From Xenophilus sp. Marseille-Q4582 (GTDB lineage: Bacteria; Pseudomonadota; Gammaproteobacteria; Burkholderiales; Burkholderiaceae_C): 64,000 bases of DNA. The DNA lies in contig NZ_CAKAKO010000004.1 of assembly GCF_916700565.1 (NCBI RefSeq), positions 859,979 to 923,978 of the forward strand, in the 5' to 3' direction. Made by a program: the position numbers and the translations under genes. Below are positions 19,446 to 26,900 of the stretch, piece by piece (positions within the stretch are counted from its first letter, which is position 1; each line of letters starts with the position of its first letter). The notes below the pieces were generated by a model. The model saw only the letters and a program-made list of their open reading frames with translations. It did no database searches and was not told the DNA's origin.

Positions 19446-19868
19446 TCAGGGCTGGGCGGGCAGGGGCGGCTCCGCAGCGGGCGGCTGTTCGTGCAGGTAG
19501 CGGTTGCCTTCGGGCGAGCGGCCGCCGGCGAGCATCATCTGCTGGTATTCCTTCTCGGTCATGCCGCTCATGGTCGACACCATCCTGAGTACGCTCACGC
19601 CGTCCGTGGCGCCGATCTTGACCAGGAAGTAGATGTTGCCACCCAGCGCGATGCAGCGGTTGAGGTCGCGCGCCAGCACGGCGTCGCGCTGCGCCTGCGT
19701 CATGGGCCACTCGGCCAGGTAGGCCGCTTCATCGGCCTTGAAGCGCGCGCGGTTCTCGGGTTTCATCAGGCTCATGCAGAACTGGTTGAGCCAGTAGCCC
19801 TTGCGGGACTGTTCGGCATCGAACACGGTCGTGCCGGGCACGTCGAGATAGGGTTTGTCCAGGGCCAT
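19446..19868 (-). CDS. LigA/PmdA-type protocatechuate 4,5-dioxygenase alpha subunit (orphan)
   Basis: A 140-residue member of the LigA superfamily, resembling PmdA of Comamonas (KPYLDVPGT, QSRKGYWLNQFCMSLMK, RDLNRCIALGGNIYFL, GMTEKEYQQMMLAGGRSPEGNRY). In known enzymes this small alpha subunit caps the active site of an iron-binding beta subunit (LigB/PmdB), which opens the protocatechuate ring at the 4,5 position. No beta subunit gene is present nearby. It must either serve a beta subunit encoded elsewhere or have another role. The ATG follows the permease stop by nine bases. Confidence 0.82.
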   Translation of the reverse strand: MALDKPYLDVPGTTVFDAEQSRKGYWLNQFCMSLMKPENRARFKADEAAYLAEWPMTQAQRDAVLARDLNRCIALGGNIYFLVKIGATDGVSVLRMVSTMSGMTEKEYQQMMLAGGRSPEGNRYLHEQPPAAEPPLPAQP

Positions 19869-19877
19869 GGCGGTGCC

Positions 19878-21213
19878 TCAATGGGTGGCGGCGGCTGCGG
19901 CATGGCCGGCGGCAGAGGCCGGGCGCCGGCCCGACCCCAGCACCGCCAGCGCGGCGGCCGCTAGCGGCAGGGCGAAGAGGTAGTACAGCGAGAAGGCCGG
20001 CAGGCCCCCGTCCAGCAGCGCGCCCGCCGCCAACGGCGACAGCACGGCGCCGGCGCGGCCGATGCCGATGGCCCATCCCATGCCCGTGACGCGCACCGCC
20101 GGCGGGTAGGTGGCCGGCACCAGCGCATACAGGCCGGCCATGGCCGCGAACAGGAACATGCCGACCAGGAAAGCCACGACGAAGGCCAGCCCCAGGCTGG
20201 AAGACGCGAGCCCGAAAGCCGCGGTGGCGGCGCCGGCCAGCAGCAGGCTGGCGACGGTCAGGGCGCCCAGGCGCAGGCGCACGGCCAGCGCGCCGAAGGC
20301 GCCGCCGCCCACGATGCCGCCCAGGTTCAGCAGCACGCCCCCCGGTGATGCCTTCCTGCGCCGACAGGCCGGCCTGCACCAGCAGCTTGGGCGTCCAGCT
20401 CAGCGAGAAGTAGAAGCTGAACATCAGCAGGAAGAAGCCGGCCCAGAGCGCGAGGCTCTGGCGCGCGAACGCCGGGCTGAACAGGGCCGCCAGCGAGTTG
20501 CGCTGCGACCCGGACTCGGTCGGCGCAGGCAGGCTGGCCAGCGGCGCGTGGCCCATGCGCTGCATCAGGCGATTGAGGCGGGCCAGCGCGTGGGCGAGGC
20601 GGCGGCTGAGCAGGAAATCCACCGACTCGGGCAGGCGCCAGAGCACGATCGGGATCATGGCGGCCGAGGCCAGCCCGCCGAACACGAAGACCGAGCGCCA
20701 GCCATGGTGCGACAGCAGCCAGGCCGCGGCGAGGCCGCCCAGCGTGGCGCCCACGGGATAGCCGGTTGCCTGGATGGCGACGCTGGTGCTGCGCCATTTC
20801 TGCGACGCGTATTCGGCGCTGATCACGCCCACGCTGGCCAGCATGCCGCCGATGCCCATGCCGGTGAGGCCACGCAGCAGCCCCAGTTGCCACCAGGACT
20901 GGCTGGCCGCCGAGGCCAGCATGCCTGCCGTGACGATCACGAGGCAGAGCAGGATGATGGCCTGGCGCCCGATGCGGTCGGCCAGCGGCGCGAGGAAGAG
21001 CGAGCCTGCCGCCATGCCGAACAGGCCGGCGCTGAACAGGAAGCCCAGTTGCTTGCCGCTGAGCGACCATTGGGCCGACACGGACGCGGCCGTAAAGGCC
21101 ATGACCAGCACGTCGAAGCCGTCGAGCATGATGAGCACGGTGCAGATGGCGATGGCCAGCTTCTGGAAGCCGGTCATGGGACCGTGCTCGAGCCGGTGGC
21201 GGATGTTCGTCAT
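19878..21213 (-). pseudogene. AAHS-family aromatic acid:H+ symporter (MFS), interrupted by a frameshift
   Basis: The first ~290 residues encode an MFS permease with the DGFD motif in helix one and LADRIGRQ in loop 2-3, typical of aromatic acid symporters (PcaK-like). After EGITGG the frame fails. The next frame continues the permease as LLNLGGIVGGGAFGAL to its natural end. The switch falls at a run of six G on the coding strand (C at 20338-20343); five would restore a 444-residue protein. This may be a sequencing error, a real null allele or a slippage-prone site. By context it would import 4-hydroxybenzoate for PobA. Confidence 0.82.
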
Positions 21214-21988
21214 TCGATCTCCTGAAGGAGCGGTCTTGTCTCGTAGGCGGGCGCCGCACGCGCGACGTGGGGCGGGCGCGCCGGCCGAAGGTTCAGGGCC
21301 CTGCAGGGCCGCCCGTGCCGCCGGCGGGGTGGCCGTCGACCGCCGGGGCTTTGCCGGCGCACGGCAGGGCGATCCGGCATGGGGAAGTATGCGAAAGACC
21401 GTGCGCCACCGCTAATCAGTCCTGCGGCGAATCCATGCGTTTCGCTGATATGGAGGTAAGCCCTTATTTCTCGTGGCGGGGCGGGAAGGCGGCGCGGACC
21501 GGCGAGACCTGGGCGCAGCCACCTGGGGCGCACCGGCCGGGTTCCGCGCCGTCCAAGGGTTGGCAATTCGCCTTTGATCGGCCGTGAGGGCGGCCGCGTC
21601 CCGTCAGGTGGCCCTTCAAATTGACAATTATTGTCAATTAATTGCAAATTGAATTCGCGTCCAGATCCGCTGGAAAATCGGCGCTTGCGCGCCGAAGGGC
21701 CAATCGCCGGCGGGACGCATGAACGCTCAGGCGCTGCGCCATCGTTCACGAAGGCAAAGGAAAGCGGCGCGCCACGGAAATAAGTCCTCGGCGCGCGGAA
21801 TTCGGTGCGATAGCGTAGAAGTCGAGATGCAGCGCAAGCCCGGTGAATTCTTGAAAAGGCTGCCGAATGCAATGGGGCGCGCTGCCTCGTCGAAATCCGG
21901 ATGCTTCCCCTGGACGGCATTCGCGGAAGGTGGGGCCGCGCCAATGACGCGGCCGGGCTTTCAATTTCCAAAGGACGCCGCGCCATCC
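21214..21988. other. 775-bp spacer without a convincing gene
   Basis: Between the permease start and the next small gene, no reading frame with codon bias like its neighbours or recognisable content was found. The middle (21600-21680) is unusually A/T-rich for this genome and holds a perfect palindrome (listed separately). Regulatory sequence for the minus-strand pobA group is the simplest reading. Remnants of a lost gene are possible. Confidence 0.5.
21619..21639. promoter_or_regulatory. perfect 21-bp palindrome, candidate operator
   Basis: Ten-base arms AATTGACAAT and ATTGTCAATT flank a single T with no mismatch, inside an A/T-rich patch of a ~70% GC genome. It also contains TTGACA, a -35-like hexamer, on both strands. 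Such sites suit a dimeric MarR- or TetR-type repressor. None is encoded next to it, so the binding protein is unknown. Confidence 0.5.
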
Positions 21989-22270
21989 ATGTCGCATATC
22001 CGCTTTCACTGGTATCAGATCAGCTGCGAAGGCCGCCCGGCCCACGACGGACATGCGCCGGTGCAGCGCTGCGCGGTGTCCCTGGGGCTGGAGGCGCAGC
22101 ACGTGACCCACGCGGACATGGAGGCCGCCAAGGCGTTCTGCGGCCTGTGCACGGGCCCGCAAACCGTCGTGCTGGCCGTGTCTTACCTGGGCGAGATGAC
22201 CCGCTGGGAATTCCTGGGGCCCGACGGCGTGCACCAGAAAGCGGGCGTACGGGTGCTGGACCGCGGCTGA
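21989..22270 (+). CDS. hypothetical protein, 93 residues
   Basis: MSHIRFHWYQISCEGRP opens a small globular-looking protein with three later cysteines (QRCAVSL, FCGLCTG) and a WEFLGPDG end. The ATG at 21989 is preferred because residues upstream in the frame are low in coding character; another in-frame ATG at 21943 is possible. No family was recognised. It is convergent with the SnoaL-like gene. Confidence 0.5.
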   Translation: MSHIRFHWYQISCEGRPAHDGHAPVQRCAVSLGLEAQHVTHADMEAAKAFCGLCTGPQTVVLAVSYLGEMTRWEFLGPDGVHQKAGVRVLDRG

Positions 22271-22285
22271 TGCGCTTGCGGCCCC

Positions 22286-22738
22286 TCAGGCGCTGTGCAG
22301 CACGAAGCTCGCGTGCCGGCGCAGCAGCCGCCATTCACCCTGCGCGTCGCGGACCATCTCGTCGTCGAACTCGCCCACCAGCTGCCGCGCCTCGGCCCGG
22401 CGGCCGTACACCGGGTCGGCCTCCGGCGTGGCGCCGCTCCACAGCAGCACGTAGCTGCGCGCGCGGGCGCGGCCCCCGGCCTCCAGCGTCACCGCCACAT
22501 TGGTGACCAGGTGGCGCGTGAGGCGGCCGGGCGCGCGCTGCGCATAGGCGGCCTGGATGGCGGCACGGCCTTCGAGCCGGCTGCCGTTGGGGCGCACCAG
22601 CACGGCGTCTTCGGCGAAAAGGGCGGCGAAGGCCGCCGCGTCGCCCGCGTCCACGTGGCGCACGCTGGTCTCGACGAGCGTCCGGCAGGCCAGCCGGTCG
22701 ATCCAGGCGGCGGCGTCGGAAGTCGAAGTGGAAGTCAT
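22286..22738 (-). CDS. SnoaL-like / NTF2-fold protein
   Basis: A 150-residue protein with the SnoaL/NTF2 pattern: an N-terminal helix, HVDAGDAAAFAALFAEDAVLVRP, GRAAIQAAYAQR, then beta strands ending WRLLRRHASFV. Members include small isomerases, dehydratases and dioxygenase-like subunits as well as binding proteins. The specific role is unknown. It is divergent from a LysR-type regulator across ~157 bp and is its probable target. Confidence 0.72.
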   Translation of the reverse strand: MTSTSTSDAAAWIDRLACRTLVETSVRHVDAGDAAAFAALFAEDAVLVRPNGSRLEGRAAIQAAYAQRAPGRLTRHLVTNVAVTLEAGGRARARSYVLLWSGATPEADPVYGRRAEARQLVGEFDDEMVRDAQGEWRLLRRHASFVLHSA

Positions 22739-22895
22739 GGGAGCGGTCTCCGGAAGGGGCGGTTCAAGGGGCGGGCGATGCGCGGACAATTGTGGACGGC
22801 GCCCGGCCCTGGCCGGCGCCGCCGCTATCAAGATTGACGCCAGCGCATGCCGATTGTTTATGCCCGCGGCGCCCGGCCTGCGAGGGGCCAGCGCC
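22739..22895. promoter_or_regulatory. divergent promoter region, SnoaL-like gene / LysR gene
   Basis: The spacer between the two divergent starts contains the 8-bp palindrome ACAATTGT (22786-22793) within GGACAATTGTGG. This is a plausible LysR-type contact point. The start of the LysR gene is uncertain (22860 or 22896), so the exact limits may shift. Confidence 0.35.
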
Positions 22896-24167
22896 ATGCC
22901 TTCGCCCTTTGACCGGGACGCGTCGGCCGGCCTGGAACCGGCCGGCTTTCCGGCGCTGCTCTTGCACCTGCGCGGCCTGCGCGCGCTGCTGGCCGTGAGC
23001 GAGCACGGCACCACGGTGGGCGCCGCGCAGGCCGTGCACGTGTCGCAGCCCGCGGTGACGCGCGCCATCGGCCGGCTCGAAGACGCGTGCGGATGCCCGC
23101 TGTTCGAGCGCACCACGCGCGGCATGCGCGCCACGCCGCAGGGCGCGCGGATCGCCGCGCGTGCGCAAGCGCTCTTCGGCCACCTGCGCCAGGGCGCGCA
23201 CGAGGCGCTGGCCATCGAATCGTCGCGCCAGCCGCGCGCGGCCAGCGCCGAGCGCTTTGCGCAGGCCCTGAGTTCCAGCCAGATCCGCGCCCTGCTGGCC
23301 GTGGCCGCTTCGGGCGGCGAATCCCGGGCGGCCGCGCACCTCGGCATTTCGCAGCCGGCGGTGCATGCCTCGCTGCAGGAGCTGGAGCACCTGCTGGCCG
23401 TGACGCTGTTCTACAAGCGCAGCTCCGGCACGCGGCTGACGCCGCCCGGCGAGGCGCTGCTGCTGCGCGTGAAGCAGGCGGTGGCCGAGTTGCGCGGCAT
23501 GGACGGCGACCTGGCCGCCTGGCAGGGCGACGCGCGCGGCCAGCTCGTGATCGGCGTGCTGCCGCTGTCGGTGCCCATCTTCCTGCCGCCGGTGCTGCAG
23601 GCGTTCGCGGCGCGGCATCCTGCGGTGCAGGTGCGCATCATCGACGGCACCTACGAGACCCTGCTGCAGCACCTGCTGAGCGCGGACATCGACGCCATCG
23701 CCGGCGCGCTGCGCGCCCAGGCGCCATCGCCCGAAGTGCAGCAGCATGCGCTGTTCGACGACGACCTCGTCATCGTCGCGCACCGCGACCATCCCTGCCT
23801 GCGCCAGCCGGGCCTGGTGCTGCGCGACCTGCTGCAGTGGCCGTGGGTGACGCCGCTGGCGCACACGCCGGCCGAGCGGGTGCTGCACCAGGCCTTCGCG
23901 GCGCAGGGCCTTGCGCCGCCGGCGCGGCAGCTGTCGGCCAACAGCCCGCTGATGACGCTCGCCTTCGTCATGCAGTCGGGCCTGCTGGCCATCGCGTCGC
24001 GCGGCCAGGTGGCGCTCAACGACCACGGCGGGCAGTTGCGCGTGGTGCCGGTGGCGCTGCAGGGCACCAGCCGGCGCATCGGCATCGCCACCCGCAACAG
24101 CAGCATGCCTTCGCCCAATTTGCAGGCCTTCCTCGACCTCTGCAGTGCCACGGCGCCGCGGCCGTAG
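22896..24167 (+). CDS. LysR-type regulator with two tandem HTH domains
   Basis: A 423-residue protein, about 120 longer than usual LysR regulators. Two separate LysR-type winged HTH domains are visible: residues 26-85 (LRALLAVSEHGTTVGAAQAVHVSQPAVTRAI, then LFERTTRGMRATPQG) and 129-188 (IRALLAVAASGGESRAAAHLGISQPAVHASL, then LFYKRSSGTRLTPPG). A normal LysR effector domain follows (GQLVIGVLPLS to the end). The upstream ATG at 22860 is an alternative start. It is divergent from the SnoaL-like gene. Effector unknown. Confidence 0.82.
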   Translation: MPSPFDRDASAGLEPAGFPALLLHLRGLRALLAVSEHGTTVGAAQAVHVSQPAVTRAIGRLEDACGCPLFERTTRGMRATPQGARIAARAQALFGHLRQGAHEALAIESSRQPRAASAERFAQALSSSQIRALLAVAASGGESRAAAHLGISQPAVHASLQELEHLLAVTLFYKRSSGTRLTPPGEALLLRVKQAVAELRGMDGDLAAWQGDARGQLVIGVLPLSVPIFLPPVLQAFAARHPAVQVRIIDGTYETLLQHLLSADIDAIAGALRAQAPSPEVQQHALFDDDLVIVAHRDHPCLRQPGLVLRDLLQWPWVTPLAHTPAERVLHQAFAAQGLAPPARQLSANSPLMTLAFVMQSGLLAIASRGQVALNDHGGQLRVVPVALQGTSRRIGIATRNSSMPSPNLQAFLDLCSATAPRP

Positions 24168-24267
24168 TCCGCCAGCGCGCGGGGTTGCCGCGCGGCCGGT
24201 TCCGCGCTGCCGCTGCCATCATTTCGTGAGAAGCTGCTAAGGTGCGCTGCTGCACTGCAACATTTCC

Positions 24268-25314
24268 ATGCCCCGCCGCCGCCAAGCCTCTGCCTTCGCC
24301 GCGCTCAAGCCGCTGGCGAAGCTCTATCAGCGCCAGATGAAGGTGCTGACGAAGGCCACCGCGCGCGGCACGCAACAGGCGGGCGAGGCGGTGCGCAAGG
24401 CCACGCGCGGCGCAGGCCGGCCGCCGCCGGGGCCGGGCGACTGGCTGCAGGGGCTGGCGCTCGGGCCGGGCGGGCCGCGGCGCTTTTTCGTCTACCGCGC
24501 GCCGGGCCTGCAGGCCACGCCCGGCCGGCGCCTGCCTTTGCTGCTGATGCTGCACGGCTGCGGGCAGGACGCGCGGGACTTCGCCATCGGCACACGCATG
24601 AACCGCATCGCGGCGCGCGCCGGCTTTCTGGTGCTCTATGCGGAACAGGACCGCATGGCGCATGCCCAAGGCTGCTGGAACTGGTTCGCCACGCGCAGCG
24701 GGCGCGCGCAGGCGGAAGCGGCCACGCTGCTGGCCGCCGTCGACCAGGTCTGCCAGCTCTACGGCGCCGACCCGGCGCGCGTGGCCGTGGCGGGCCTGTC
24801 CGCCGGCGCAGGCATGGCGGCGCTGCTGGCCACGCAGTGGCCCAGCCGCTTCGCGGCCGTGGCCGTGCATTCGGGCGTGGGGCCGGGTGCCGCCGGTTCC
24901 ACCGCCGCGGCGCTGCAGGCCATGCAGGGCTTGCGCGCGCCGCAGGTGCGGGCGCCGCATGCCTCGGTGGCGGCGGCGCTGCCGCCGCTTCTGGTGCTGC
25001 AGGGCGATGCCGACCGCGTGGTGGATGCGCGCAACGCCTTGGCGCTTTGCGAGGCCTGGGCGCTGGCGAGCGGGGCTACCTTGCAGCCGCCGCAATGGCG
25101 CCAGCGCGGCCAGCGCCGGCCCATGGTGTGGCAGGACTGGCGCCGGGGCCGGCAGCTGCAGGTGCGCTGCGTCACGGTGCAGGGCCTGGGCCATGCGTGG
25201 AGCGGCGGCAGCGCGCGCGGCAGCTACACCGATCCGCAGGGCCCCGACGCCTCCGCGCTCGTGGCGGCTTTCGCCGGCCGCGCCTTCGCGGCGCGCGAGC
25301 GCACGGCCGCCTGA
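24268..25314 (+). CDS. PHB-depolymerase-family esterase
   Basis: A 348-residue hydrolase. LLLMLHGCGQDA (91-102) is the oxyanion region, GLSAGAGM (176-183) carries nucleophile S178, VLQGDADRVVDARN carries the Asp, and GLGHAWSGG carries the His. Family members include extracellular poly(3-hydroxybutyrate) depolymerases and feruloyl/acetylxylan esterases (LpqC-like). The first 55 residues are basic and Ala-rich without a clear signal peptide, as in phasin-like or intracellular variants, so location is uncertain. It precedes the urt operon in the same direction but is separated by about 120 bp with an inverted repeat. Confidence 0.8.
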   Translation: MPRRRQASAFAALKPLAKLYQRQMKVLTKATARGTQQAGEAVRKATRGAGRPPPGPGDWLQGLALGPGGPRRFFVYRAPGLQATPGRRLPLLLMLHGCGQDARDFAIGTRMNRIAARAGFLVLYAEQDRMAHAQGCWNWFATRSGRAQAEAATLLAAVDQVCQLYGADPARVAVAGLSAGAGMAALLATQWPSRFAAVAVHSGVGPGAAGSTAAALQAMQGLRAPQVRAPHASVAAALPPLLVLQGDADRVVDARNALALCEAWALASGATLQPPQWRQRGQRRPMVWQDWRRGRQLQVRCVTVQGLGHAWSGGSARGSYTDPQGPDASALVAAFAGRAFAARERTAA

Positions 25315-25351
25315 CGGGGCGGCGCCGCGCGCCGCATGTGCGCCGGCTCTG

Positions 25352-25367
25352 TACGCCAGCCGGCGTA
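25352..25367. promoter_or_regulatory. inverted repeat upstream of urtA
   Basis: TACGCC and GGCGTA form a perfect 6-bp inverted repeat separated by four bases, 67 bp before the urtA start. It could be an operator of the urea transporter operon. No NtrC or sigma-54 consensus was seen by eye. Confidence 0.3.
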
Positions 25368-25433
25368 TTTGCGCCCGGGGGGCGCGCCCGCAGACTCCGC
25401 TCCATCGCTTCACAACCCTCTGGAGAAGACCGC

Positions 25434-26705
25434 ATGACCCCCCGATTCGCGCTCCGCGCCCTGGCCGCCGCGGCCGCCCTGGCGACCCTGAGTTCGGCCC
25501 CCGCCCTGGCGCAGCAGACCATCAAGGTCGGCGTGCTGCATGCCCTGTCGGGCACCATGGCCATCTCCGAGACGGCGCTCAAGGACATGGCGCTGATGAC
25601 CATCGACGAGATCAACGCCAAGGGCGGCGTGATGGGCAAGAAGCTGGAGCCCGTGGTGATCGACACCGCCTCCAACTGGCCCCTGGCGGCCGAGAAGGCC
25701 AAGCAGCTGATCGGCCAGGACAAGGTGGCCGTCACCTTCGGCTGCTGGACCTCGGTGTGCCGCAAGTCGGTGCTGCCGGTCTATGAGGAGAACAACGCGC
25801 TGCTGTTCTACCCCGTGCAGTACGAAGGCGAGGAGCTGTCCAAGAACGTGTTCTACACGGGCGCGGCGCCCAACCAGCAAGCCATTCCGGCCGTCGAATA
25901 CCTGATGAGCGCCGACGGCGGCAGCGCCAAGCGCTTCGTGCTGCTGGGCACCGACTATGTGTATCCGCGCACCGCCAACAAGATCCTGCGCGCCTTCCTC
26001 AAGAGCAAGGGCGTGGCCGACAAGGACATCCTGGAAAGCTACACGCCCTTCGGCCACAGCGACTACCAGACCATCGTGGCCGACATCAAGAAGTTCTCGG
26101 CCGGCGGCAAGACGGCCGTGATCTCCACCATCAACGGCGACTCCAACGTGCCCTTCTACAAGGAGCTGGGCAATGCCGGCCTCAAGGCCACCGACGTGCC
26201 GGTGGTCGCCTTCAGCGTGGGCGAAGAGGAGCTGCGCGGGCTGGACCCGAAGCCGCTGGTGGGCCACCTGGCTTCGTGGAACTACTTCATGAGCGTGAAG
26301 AACCCGACCAACACGGCCTGGATCAAGCAGTGGAGCGACTATGCCAAGGCCAAGAAGCTGCCCGGCCAGTCCACCAAGCCGCTGACCAACGACCCGATGG
26401 AGGCGACCTACGTCGGCATCCACATGTGGAAGCAGGCCGTGGAAAAGGCCAAGTCGCTGGAGACCGACAAGGTGATCGCGGCCATGGCCGGCCAGACTTT
26501 CACGGCACCCAGCGGCTTCACGCTGACCATGGACGCCAAGAACCACCACCTGCACAAGCCGGTGCTGATCGGCGAGATCCGCCCCGACGGCCAGTTCAAC
26601 GTGGTGTGGAAGACCAAGGCGCCCGTGAAGGCCCAGCCCTGGAGCCCCTTCATCGAAGGCAACAGCGCCAAGAAAGACGAGCCGGACGGCAAGACAAAAC
26701 TTTGA
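25434..26705 (+). CDS. urtA: urea ABC transporter substrate-binding protein
   Basis: A 423-residue periplasmic receptor with a signal peptide (RFALRALAAAAALATLSSAPALAQQ). KVGVLHALSGTMAISE, EINAKGGVMGKKLEPVV, FGCWTSVCRKSVLPV and ENNALLFYPVQYEGEE are hallmarks of the UrtA branch of Leu/Ile/Val-type receptors. It binds urea or short amides for import. The ATG follows TGGAGAAG. First gene of urtABCDE; a repeat-containing 195-bp gap separates it from urtB. Confidence 0.94.
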   Translation: MTPRFALRALAAAAALATLSSAPALAQQTIKVGVLHALSGTMAISETALKDMALMTIDEINAKGGVMGKKLEPVVIDTASNWPLAAEKAKQLIGQDKVAVTFGCWTSVCRKSVLPVYEENNALLFYPVQYEGEELSKNVFYTGAAPNQQAIPAVEYLMSADGGSAKRFVLLGTDYVYPRTANKILRAFLKSKGVADKDILESYTPFGHSDYQTIVADIKKFSAGGKTAVISTINGDSNVPFYKELGNAGLKATDVPVVAFSVGEEELRGLDPKPLVGHLASWNYFMSVKNPTNTAWIKQWSDYAKAKKLPGQSTKPLTNDPMEATYVGIHMWKQAVEKAKSLETDKVIAAMAGQTFTAPSGFTLTMDAKNHHLHKPVLIGEIRPDGQFNVVWKTKAPVKAQPWSPFIEGNSAKKDEPDGKTKL

Positions 26706-26717
26706 TTCCCCCCGTTT

Positions 26718-26744
26718 GGACGGCCTCACTGCGTGTGGCCGTCC
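26718..26744 (+). terminator. hairpin after urtA, possible attenuator
   Basis: GGACGGCC (26718-26725) and GGCCGTCC (26737-26744) form a perfect 8-bp stem with an 11-nt loop, 13 bp after the urtA stop. There is no T-run, so it may slow decay of the urtA message or reduce read-through instead of ending transcription. This would give more receptor than membrane subunits. Confidence 0.45.
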
Positions 26745-26753
26745 GATACCCCC

Positions 26754-26813
26754 GGAGGGGGCGCACCCGGCGGCCTGGCAGAGCCAGTTCCGCGGGTGCC
26801 CTGAGGGCTTCGC
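26754..26813. repeat. dispersed intergenic repeat, copy 1
   Basis: This 60-bp stretch in the urtA-urtB gap matches 59338-59397 at 52 of 60 positions without gaps. Shared cores are GCGCACCC, GGCCTGGCAGAGCC and CGGGTGCC. Both copies lie just after a C-rich/hairpin stretch downstream of a gene. It looks like a member of a genome-wide intergenic family. Confidence 0.7.
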
Positions 26814-26900
26814 CTCGCTGGCCGGCTGGTACGCGGCGGCGCCGCTCGGGCTCGATCCATGTCTGCGGATCGGGCCTTTCCTTTTCTTGCCGAGGATGAC

